DNA from: Helichrysum umbraculigerum | Taxonomy: Eukaryota > Streptophyta > Magnoliopsida > Asterales > Asteraceae | NCBI GenBank assembly: GCA_949592205.1 | Contig: CATIUR010000011.1 | Coordinates: forward strand, 1 to 64,000 | DNA length: 64,000 nucleotides | Reading direction: 5' to 3' | Shown here: positions 35,219 through 46,802 of the stretch, in pieces | Layout: each line of letters begins with the position of its first letter | Numbering within the stretch: the stretch's first letter is position 1 | The notes under the pieces: model-generated | The model's database searches: none | Told to the model about the DNA's origin: nothing | Seen by the model: only the letters and a program-made list of their open reading frames with translations | Program-made: the position numbers and the translations under genes

Positions 35219-35988
35219 TCCCCCTATATATAGGGGAAGGATCAAGAGGGAAGCTTCAAGATGGGGGGAAGGAGATAAGCAAACCTCAACCACTCATTTT
35301 TCTCCTCTTCTATATTCATCCACAATATCCATTTAATCAATTTAAATCTAAAATTCCAAATTAAAGCATGAAAATCAAAGATTCAACAATCAAATACATT
35401 ATAAATCTTCGAATTCATCACTCGCAATCATAGATATCTTCAATTCGTCATAATTTTAATTCATAAAAAATTAGGAATATTAGAGTAACTTTTGGGTTTT
35501 CGAATAAATTTTGATTTGACAATGAAAACAATAAAATTAAAGGAATTTGATCGTACAAAACTTATAAACAAGTAATTAATCAAATTATGATTGTCTTTCC
35601 AATTGAATTTTCAGATTGAAAAAATTCCAGACCGTTAACATTCATCTGGAAAACATTTTAATCAAATTACAACTTAATACTCTTAAACATTCATTTATGA
35701 TGAATATTAATTTATATATGTTATTATACACTATTGAATGTGATAACATAACATTCATCGGTGTATAATAATGTATATGCGTTAATATTCATTGTAAATG
35801 AATGTTAACGTGCTGAAAATATGATTTTGATTAACATGATTTTGGAATGCATGTTAACGATCTGGGAGGTGATTTCAAGTTATTTACAAGTTTGCCACCG
35901 CGTTGACTTTTACGTTGACTAAAATGTGTGGCTAGAAATTGCTTCCCTCCTTCCCCCATTTTTTTACTTCCATATTGATCTTCCCCCG

Positions 35989-35990
<2 letters not shown>
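35218..35990. mobile_element. TA-bounded MITE 2
   Basis: About 770 bp between (TA)n tracts at 35167-35217 and 35991-36031. Inverted ends of about 60 bp: the left reads ggggaaggatcaagagggaa and the right, complemented, gggggaagatcaatatggaa, followed in both by an aaatggggg-like block. Non-coding. Confidence 0.7.
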
Positions 35991-36031
<41 letters not shown>

Positions 36032-36034
<3 letters not shown>

Positions 36035-37159
36035 TCCACTATCCGGTAGTTGACTAGTGGGGGAGTAAACACCCTTGTTATTATCAGTAAAAAATACATA
36101 AACTCTCTTTTTCTCGCTCACCTTAGTCGGATCTCTCATAGCCTTGTTTTTTGTTTTGGAGGTTTTGTGTGTGGAAATGAGATCATATCCGTTCTTGATA
36201 GCAGATTATAATCCGAGGCGATCGGTGGCTTGTAGGAGGTGGCAACGGGCCTATATTATTATTTTTACAATTCGCCGCTTGTACTTAGAAGTCAGCAAGG
36301 TTATAATCCATTCCTTTTAATTTTCATAAACACGTATCTGTTGAGTAGATGATTCCTTGGAAGTTTAATTTGGAAAAGAAGCAGTAAGATTGATATTTAG
36401 ATGCATCTTTCTCATTTGATTTTAAAAATTTGAGATCCCAATTCCTATAATGTGTTTTTTTTTTTACTTTTTTTAATTACTACACCACTATTATTCTGCT
36501 CATTTATTTAGTTTTTTGAGTAAATTACATTACTGGTCCATGTGGTATGCTATTCGCTGATTTATTTATTTTCTTCCGGTCCCTCTTCCATCTAGGAAAA
36601 GGGTGGAAAAGTTTTAAAATTATAAGGATATATTAGTCACATGAGAATGAGGGACAATGAGTAAAATGAAATTTCATGTACTGAACTCGCAAAAATGTCA
36701 GATTCGGGTCCAGAAGTGAAAGCAAATTAACACAACGACCAGGAATGTAATTTACTCATATTTGGCATTATTATATTTCTGATCTCTGCTTCATATACTG
36801 AAGTCCTCTATACAAATTTTGTTTGAACTCGGCAACTCGCACATAATTTTAAAGGTCTGGTTCAAAACTTTTGAGGCGTTAAATACACTTTTTTAAGATA
36901 TTAAACTATATTTTAATACACTTTTGGGTAATTTATTTGGAATATATGGATTTATCTGTGCATATACACGCATTATACATTTGAAAGTAGAAAACTCTTG
37001 TGAAACATCATCATTATTTTTGACGAGTCTAATCTAATATATTGCAACTACAAATAAACTATTACATACACATGGTTTTCATTCCTAGGACATAGCCTTA
37101 AATAGTTTTCCCTTCTCATTCAATTGTAACACCTCAATTTTTCTCTTTATTTTACTTAG
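36032..37159. other. Upstream region of the kinase locus
   Basis: It contains the MITE at 36518-36757 and otherwise AT-rich DNA. If the kinase gene has a 5' exon and promoter they should lie here or further left, but I could not identify a convincing first exon. Confidence 0.4.
36518..36757. mobile_element. MITE, 240 bp
   Basis: The terminal inverted repeats gagtaaattacattactggt and ccaggaatgtaatttactc match at 18 to 19 positions. No clear target duplication. Interior words (ggtccctcttccat; gagggacaatgagt) also pair, so the element folds back on itself. Confidence 0.65.
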
Positions 37160-37975
37160 TACAAATATATCCATCTTCAAGAGATAGTATCCGTCACCAG
37201 CAACTTCGCAGATGAAAATCTCATTATGGAAGGTGGTTATGGAAAGGATTACAGAGGACAAATGCTGCGATCTGGAAAATTGATTGATATTGTTGCTCGG
37301 AGATTTGATCCCAAGTATGGGCATGGAGATCTTGAGTTCTGGAAGGAGATTGAAGTGCTATATAATCTTAAGCATAAAAATATAGTCTCTACTATTGGGT
37401 TTTGTCATGAGAAAGATGAGAGGATCATCATTTACAAGCATGCACTTCACGGAAGTCTCAACCAACATCTATGTGATCCAACTCTCACATGGTTCCGAAG
37501 ACTGCAAATTTGTTTAGGTATTGCCCGTGCATTGAGTTTCATCCATTATGATGTCATACATTGTGACATCAACACGTCTAATATATTTTTAGATAAAGAT
37601 TGGGAACCCAAGGTACTTGGTTTTGGATTATCCACAACATATCCTCAAAGTTGGAGTCATCGCCTTCTCTTCTCACGTCATTTCAACACCAAAAGTATGA
37701 CACCCAAGGATGATGTTTACTCTTTCGGCGTGTTGCTATTAGAAGTCCTTTCTGGGAGTAAACCATCTCTTAATAGTGATGGTTGTGTGAATGACATAAT
37801 GGATGTGATCATTCATCCTGATCTAAAGGAACAAATGGAGACCCAATCGTTGACCATTTTCTTAAAAGTAGCCTATAACTGCTTGAATCAACAATGTGTG
37901 CGACGCCCAACAATTGATCGGATTATCAAAGAACTCGAGGAAGCCTTAGAACTTCAATATATGCATGATAAATTT
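37160..37975 (+). CDS. Kinase domain 1 exon (pseudokinase)
   Basis: 272 codons from an acceptor (TTTACTTAG, 37151-37159) to a donor (GTAAGA at 37976). Domain landmarks: HLQEIVSVTSNFADENLI leader, a glycine-rich loop GGYGKDY, VARRF where VAIK is expected (Lys replaced by Arg), HCDINTSN instead of HRDIKxxN (37558 on) and GFG instead of DFG (about 37619). The segment normally carrying the activation loop is shortened and rewritten, but DDVYSFGVLLLEVLSG is well kept. Catalysis is unlikely. An internal ATG at 37226 would lose the leader, so it is probably not the real start. Resembles the first kinase of Asteraceae kinase-PP2 proteins. Confidence 0.75.
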
Positions 37976-39098
37976 GTAAGACCGACGTCCTTTTGTGTGT
38001 TTGATTTGTTTTGTTTTCCTCCATCTTAATTATCTATCAACACGTACTAATTAATATCGTGTTCATTATGGTCATTTGTAGCGAAAGGAACACTCAACAA
38101 CTGCAGATGAAGAAGGTACATCATCGAATCACTTAAAGGTAATCACATTCTATTCTTTTAGGTTATTAAGGTAATTAAATATGACTTTTTACTTGGGCTG
38201 TTCACGGTTCGGTTCGACTCGGTTATTGGCAAAAATCGAATCGAATAAATCGGCTTTTAAATAATTAAAATTGTTTGGTTTCAGTTTCTCTACGATTCGA
38301 TTTTTCGGTTTCAATTAGGTTATTTTCGGTTAATAATTCTAAATTTTGATCAAAATAACTTTTTCAATTTTACTATTTTCGTTGTTTAGTTTGTTTAAAG
38401 TTTGTAAAATCCACAAGCATTATCTTATCCATCCTCTTTTAAGAAAATATCTCCTGCAATCCTAATTGTGTAGTTTGAAAGAGTTTCTAACCTTATGGCT
38501 TATAGAATATATATTTATCTAATTGTTTTATTAATAACAATTGCATTACCTCTTAATCTCCTAGATTTCTACTACTAACTCTATCACACCACTCATATCC
38601 CACCATACACTAAACTACACTACATTATTCACTCACCATTAACTCTATCAAATACTTTATCTTTCAAAATGAATTTAGTTAATCAAATGATAATATGTAA
38701 TTATGAATGACATCCATTTGTCTCTGAATAAAGTTCGTCCTCTTGTGAAGTATGTGATGTCCACCCTACAAGATTACAAAAATTCAAATCTTCTATTGAA
38801 TAGGAGAATATAGAAAGTAATGGACTTGTACACTTAAATGTTAATACTTAATACAAGATTGACTTATACCTTTTTGATGCTTGAAAGCACCTTGAATTCT
38901 AAGAAAGCATGTTATAACTTTCTTTCAAAAGATTTTAACTACGAGGAGGCCGGCAATTAGAAATTATGAGGGTGATTTGATAGATGAATCGTATTGGATA
39001 TCAAGGTGAAATATCTTCTTTAGTAATTTATGAATTATAGATTAGACTAAAGCATCTAAATTGATTGATGAAGTATTTAATAAATGATATTGTACAGA

Positions 39099-39158
<60 letters not shown>

Positions 39159-42100
39159 ACACAATATAATATACATAGATAAATAATAAAAAAAATATTG
39201 ACTAATTTATTAGTTATTGTTATTACCACAATTTCATAGACATATAGTAGTTTATAACCCGAATCGAATTGAAATGTTTCGGTTATTAACGGTTTGGTTA
39301 TTCACGATTCAGTTATTGACGGTTTGGTTTTACTATCAGTTCAGTTTTTTTTTTTTGGTCGGTCATTCGGTTATCAGGTTACGATTCAATTTTTTCAATT
39401 TTCTGCTCACCCCTACTTTCTAACGTAATAAAGGCACGACAAACAAGAGTCTTATAGCAGTAGCAAGGTGGGTCTAACTACTATATATATCTTTGTGGCT
39501 CATAAAATAGTCGTTAAATGAACATAATAAAATATAATAAGTTACAAAATAACAAGATTTTTTTAAAACTTGGATACGTACTATTGAAATTTCAAAGTTA
39601 GATATACATATTAGTAAGATGTGTAATGTTCTATACACTATGAAACTATAAACTCATTAAAATGTATGCCAACAAACAAGAAATTAGAAAACTTAAAAAA
39701 ACGTTTCAAGATAAAAGTTCAATAAAAAATGATAAAAAACTTAAGAATGAAGGAACCAACTCCACTTCAAATATTATTTCCACCATTTTTGTATAAATTA
39801 AATATCTCTCAAACGTTAAGTCGATAAATTATAAATGTTACATCATTGACATCAGCGTCATTTTATCTATAATTAAAGATCTCACATAATATACTTTCAA
39901 CGAACTTTCAATCAAATTATAAAAAGACTGAAGTGCACCTGTAATGCAACGAATCAAGGTATGACACTCATAGTATGTAATGTACTTAATCGCTTCAATT
40001 TTGTGTAATGAGTGTTATTAATTTGTGTTACTTTTACTTATTTGACATATAAGGTGTGTCTCGTCAACAAAATACATACAAAACACTAAATAATTGAAAG
40101 TTCATTACCCAACGAAAGCCCAAATATTTTGTCACACGCTAGAATTGTCAAACCTTAATTGATACATTTCGAAACACTTAAGCCTCGGAAAAAGATGATC
40201 TTGTAAATTTTAACCCTTAATCTCTCCATGTAACTTGATACAATGGTTTATATATATTTTCTTCCTTCACTTCTTCCATAACTTTGCTTCCCTCCTCATC
40301 CTTGCCAATTAATATGTACCCCGCGAAAGTGTGTTAGTAACTTTCCATCTGGTCCATTAGTTTACAAAATTAAACCAATTACCAAATCATTGAGAAACTA
40401 TAAAAAATGATTACAAGAAAAATAAATTGATCTGAAGTACTACAGGACATGTTTTCTTGTTAATCATTATCACCTAAGACACTGACCTTTCGCATATCAA
40501 TTGATTCTGTAGACAGAATGGTTGAAGATTCCACTAAGCGAAATAACGTTGGCCACGGATAATTTTAGCGACAAATACTATGTTGGATACGGTGCATATG
40601 GTATGGTGTACAAAGCAAAACTTGACGTTTTAGATATTCAAGGTTTGTCTTCAATAGAAGGGAAGAGTAAAGACGAACTTCCCAGGATAAGCAAAATTGT
40701 AGCTATAAAACGCATTATAAACAGGCAAGACGAGCAAGGTAAAGAAGGTTTTTTTACAGAAATAGAATTGCTTAGTAGGTGTAAGCATTCAAACATAGTC
40801 TCTCTTCTTGGATTTTCCGTAGAAGGACGTGAAATGATCCTTGTTTATGAATACGCTTTTAAAGGAAGTCTTAGTGATTATATGGGAATAGAAAGCACTG
40901 GTGAGAGGATTAATCTTTCTTGGTCACAAAGAATACAAATTTGCCTTGATGTTGCACAAGGATTAAATTACCTTCATAAAGACATGGAGGGCAAACCAAG
41001 GATAATACACCGAGATATAAAGAGCGATAACATATTGTTGGATGGGAAACTGAATGCAAAAGTTGCTGACTTTGGGCTCTCCAAATTTCAACCGACGAAT
41101 CAACAAGTTAGCACTATCCTTACCAAAAATATTGCAGGCACAGAATTTTACCTGGATCCAGAGTATTCAACTGCATATAAGTATAAAAAAGAATCGGATA
41201 TATATTCCTTTGGAGTAGTCTTATTTGAGATCTTATCCGGGAGGTTGGCCTATGATCCCCTTTACAGGTTGGAAAATGAAAAGGGGCTTGCACCCATTGC
41301 ACGACAACGATTCAATGAGGGAACACTAAAGGAATTGATAGATCTTAGAATGATAGAAGAAGATGATGCAAACATTTTCACTTTAAACAGAGGACCCAAC
41401 CAAGATTCTTTTGCTGCATTTTCAAAAATCGCATATCAGTGTTTGGCTGAAACTCAGGTCAAGCGTCCAGCGATGGAGGATGTCATCAAGGAACTTCAGA
41501 AAGCATTAATGTTGCAAGTAAGTCGATTTTCTAAAGAAGTTACATTATGTTTATTCTTTTTTGGTCATGAATTTTTTTATCTGTTTTATTTAATGTGTGC
41601 TCAATCATTAGCATCTAAAAAGATGTAGGATTTATGATCACTTTAGTTAAGAATTCAGGAAACCTATGAATATCACATACAGAATTATCCATAGTTATAA
41701 ACTTACAACTTGTACCCTTAAGCTACAAATTCGTAGAACTATTTTTAAATGATAACGAGAAAAGTTACAATGTAAGTTCAGTATTATATATATACGATAT
41801 ACAACAAGACATAGTTGTTTGAACAAAGGATAACGGAAAATTTTCTGTTAATATCATGCCATCATAAATATGTGTACGCGTTATAACTTTCTCATTTATT
41901 TTTTACCCACTACTTTGCAGGGGGAAACCATGGTACTGTCAAGGTTTCGGCTCAGTGATATAATGTTAGCTACTAATTACTTCTCTAAAAAATACTGCAT
42001 TGGGTTAGATGCATCTGCCATGGTGTACAAAGCCGAACTTGATGATTTTGACAACAAAAGTTCGTTGGCCTTTGAAGGGAAGGATAGTAGTGAATTGCTG

Positions 42101-43525
42101 AAGAAGCGAATCACTGTAGCTATTAAACGCCTCCTCTCCAGTGGTGAAGGTGGGCAGGGAAAAAAAGGTTTTTTTGCCGAAATTGAAATGCGCAGTAAAT
42201 ATAAGCATCCTAACATAGTCTCTCTTCTTGGCTTTTGTGACGAAGGATATCAAATGATCCTTGTTTACGAGAGTGTATCTAATCGAAGCCTTGATAACTA
42301 TCTAGCAAGTGCTGATAACCTGAATAATCTTACATGGATGCAACGTCTGCATATGTGCCTTGAGATTGCACGTGGTCTCAACCACCTTCACACCGATAAG
42401 GATGATCAGGAAAGTATAATACACGGTGACATAAACAGTGCCAATATTCTATTAGGCTACAATTGGGAGGTGAAGATTGCTTACTTTGGGATTACCAAAT
42501 TACACCCATCAAATCAAGGGGCAAGCATTCTCCATACCTATAATAGCATACACACAAAAGTGTATCGGGATCCTGAATACGAGAAGACTGGTAAATTGAA
42601 AAAGGAATCCGATATCTACTCTTTTGGAGTGGTTCTATTTGAAATCTTTTGTGGAAGGTTGGCATATGATCCCATTTACTTAGTCGAAAATGAGAAAGGG
42701 CTTGCACCCATTGCGCGCCGAAGCTTCAACGATGGAATAATGAAGAAAATGATAGATTCTAATCTAAAGGAAGAAACTACCGAAGAAATTTTTACTTCAA
42801 ATATAGGACCCAATCAAGATTCTTTGGAAACATTTACAAAAATTGCATATCAATGTTTGGAAGAAGGTCAAGCCAAGCGTCCAACAATGGAAATTGTCAT
42901 CAAGGAACTTGAGATAGCATTATATTTTCAAGTAAGTCGATATCTTTAGTTTTTCTCTTCATATATATATATATATATATATAGGGTAGGGTTTTGGTGA
43001 GCACAGAAGAATTACATGATTACAATGAGAACACATCCTAGCCGGCCATCTATTTTTTGATCAAAAAACATGATTTTTGAGGAGGCAATTTTGTAAATAT
43101 TTTGAAGTCTGATTTTGAAGGGTTCACATCACTTCTGTTGAAATGATTTTTTTTTTTTTTCTTAACATAAGGTTCTGAAGTTAGGAATGTTTATTTTTAT
43201 AGGTTCAAATAGTTTAATGAGATGAAGTTAATTTGTTTCTTTTATAAACATTAGTTTTTTTAAGTGGTTAATGTTTATACATATCGATTCACTATTTCAA
43301 ACATGTTAACAAAAAGTAAATAAAACTTCACCATGTTAAAACTTTTGTGAAACAAAAAAATTAAATTTCATCGTAGCAACCCTTATGTGAACCCTCCAAA
43401 ATCAAACTATAAAATATTTACAAAAGTGTCACCTCCAAAATCAGGTTTTTTGATCAAAAAAACAATGGCTTGGATGTGTTCTCATTGTTCTCACGTAAAC
43501 ATTGTGTTCTTATTGGATCCCAAGC

Positions 43526-43568
<43 letters not shown>

Positions 43569-43847
43569 GGATTTAGGAGAAGGTTTTTTAGAGAGAGAAA
43601 AGGGAAAATGATTTTTTCTTACTATGATTCGGTATATTTATTCTAAGATTCAGTATTTCGATTCTAATTACTTTAGCTTTTGAATCATAGCAACAAAAAG
43701 ATTAAATCTTATTAATAAACTATTGAACCAAAGCAATAATATGTAGAATTATATTAATGAAAAATTGAATCTTAAAATAAACTATTGAATGATAGTAATA
43801 AAAAATCCTTCTCCATCTTCTCTCCCTAAATTTCCTTCTTTTACGAT

Positions 43848-43888
<41 letters not shown>

Positions 43889-44996
43889 GCATGATCTAAA
43901 GGGAAGTGCATTTTTTGAGGGAATGGGGGAAGTGTTGATCTAACCATTCATTTCATCTAATCAAATTAAGGTGCATCATATTATTGTGGTATGTACTTCA
44001 TGGGAATTTAGTGACACCATGGAAGTACCAATGAGAATATGCCACGTGTACAAAGAAAACCCATTTACCCCTAAAACAAATTATCTCACAAACGACAAGT
44101 CGAAAAATTATGAAAATTGCATCATAAAATTCAGCGTTTTATCCGACTTCGATTTAAGATCACTCAAGACATATTTTTGACAACTTTATTTTTTTTCCTT
44201 TTTTGATAGGTTTTACAAATTAGTATGCATCAAAAAGCATGATATTAATACTTGTGAAAACAAATGTTAACGTACATCAATTTAAAAACTGATTTACACC
44301 GAGTCAAATATAACTAAATAATAGAGATTTGTTTTGATTGTAGTGGTTGTTAAATACATCATTACATTGTAAATCAATGTTAACATGCATCATTGTGCAT
44401 ACTATTAGTATTCATCAACTTGTATGTTAACATGTATCAATATACATCAATATGAATTAAACTTATATTAAGATGCATCACAATATATACTATTATCAAT
44501 CATCAACTCGTATGTTAACATGTATCGAAATACATCACTACATTGTAAACAATGTTAATATGCATCACGGTGCATACTATTAATACTGAAGACAGCAGAA
44601 ACGATGAGATCAGCAGAAACTATAAAGGCAGCAGAAACTTTCTATCAGCAGAAACTTATGTTAATATGCATCACAATGCATACTATATGTTAAGATGCAT
44701 CACAATGCATACTATTATCCCAACAAAAAATGAAAAAAAAAATTCGTCGAAAATATGCATTGATGGATCTTAAATCGAAGAGCAGAAAACGCTGAGTTTT
44801 ATGGTGCAATTTTCATAATTTTTTAACTTGTCGTTTGTGAAATAATTTGTTTTGGGGTAAATAAGTAAATGGGTTTTAATTATTATTGAGGTAATCACAT
44901 GGTTGCATCCCCACACTAATTATCATAGAATTCATATAATTAATGGTGGTGATTTACTTCCCCCTTCCCCCATTTTTTGCACTTCCCTCTAGATCA

Positions 44997-45059
<63 letters not shown>

Positions 45060-46755
45060 TGTCTACTCTCTCAACACAATCACTTTTACTTCAAATTTTC
45101 CACTTCTTAGCTAACACTCTTACTTTCTCAATACAAATTTTTACTTGATCTCCTTATAATTAATTTTATATGTTATAAAGTTTCATAGCTTCTTAAAACT
45201 TATTCTCTTTCCTCGTAATCTAAGTTTCAATGTGGATCATACACATTAATCGAATTAATCGAAGTGTTTGTTCTTGTCAATAGCAGAGGAAAAGAGATAA
45301 AAGAGTTTTTTCTTTGTTTGTTTAGATGAACCATCACTATCAAAGATTAACATACAATTAAAGTCGTAAAATTAACAGTTACTTTTTTAGACATGGGTCG
45401 TGGATCACTTGACCCTAGATATTCACTAGTCTGATTTTATTATTAAATTTATAAAGAAAGCCTGTTACTTTCTTTGCATGACACATCATAACCTCATTTT
45501 TTTTTTCCTTTTTATTTAATAATTCAAGGCTTATTAATAAGAGTTACGTAGTAGTATTTTTACATTATATGCCTTTATAGATATAATACTTTACTATTAT
45601 CAAGTTCACTAACAAACTTTGTTCAGTTATGTATACATGTTAAGATGTCTGCTTTGAATTACAAGAATAATAAGATATTTATATAGGTTATATGGCGAAC
45701 ATGGTATCTTAATTGATATTTCTAGCTATAGACAAAAGATATATATAAAACTCTCTAATCTAATACATAAGAAAATACTAATTAACCTTGTGCATACATT
45801 TAATACAAACTATACATGATGCATCAACTTTGTAAGATTGTATACATATAACATTATCTATACTACTATATTAGTAAAAGTCTTTTAAAGGAAGAAGTAG
45901 TAAATGACTAATTTACCCTTCTATCATTTAATATAATTTTTTTGGAAACGGCAAATAACACTTGCGGGCCAGTAATGGAGTATCATCGTGTCACCACTAC
46001 CAGTCCATATATTGTCTCACCTAGGAAAAACCACCATAGGACTCGAACCCGAGACCTATGGGTAAAACCCCGTGCATCACAACCAGCTGAGCTGGTGATC
46101 ATTTGCCATTATTTAATATAATTAATTGCAAAAAGTTAATATATCAATAATACTATCATTATTAAACTATAAAAGAAATATACCTACGACATGAAATACT
46201 TATTAATTATAGCTTTTCTATATCTATCTATACTAATATATAATACATTTGTAATTTTTTCATAAAGGGAATTTAATAATTTACCATTAACATTATTATT
46301 AATACATGAAAAAATCTACATGAAACTACTAAGAGAACCCTGAACATATATTAAATTATCATTTATACTACTATCATTGAAACTTAAACTAATTATGACG
46401 GTTTATCGACCAGTTTTAGTCAAATTCTATCTCTAAAGCCTTCAAAATGAATTTTCCCCAACTTTAGTTTTTTTCTAGTGCCGTAAAAAATTAAAAACAA
46501 ATTGTTAATGGTGTTTTTTTTTTTTTTTTTATATAAAATTACAAATTTACACATTTATGTATATTTGTAATTTTACATTTATACTGTCAATTTCTAAATT
46601 CAAGAATTTTCATTTTTTGATCATCAAATATTATGATTTCAATTTTACATACATAATATTTTACATATCGAAACTTGCACCTAACCATATGAACATGCAA
46701 TCTGATAGTCGTAACTCGCAACCCGTCGTAACTCGCAACCCGAGCATCGAGTTTG

Positions 46756-46802
<47 letters not shown>

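Noticed and set aside
34066..36139. ORFs ending or starting in long Ile-Tyr runs (also 43387-43569 and 46557-46799)
   Set aside because: They are translations of (TA)n tracts.
41870..41920. ATG at 41870 as start of a separate kinase 3 gene
   Set aside because: The 17 residues before the acceptor are hydrophobic intron translation (NFLIYFLPTT) and a good TTTGCAG acceptor in phase 0 lies at 41920.
45939..46110. A tRNA gene on the minus strand
   Set aside because: Box A and box B are present, but there is no cloverleaf acceptor stem, and the 13-bp target duplication and A-rich tail show a SINE.
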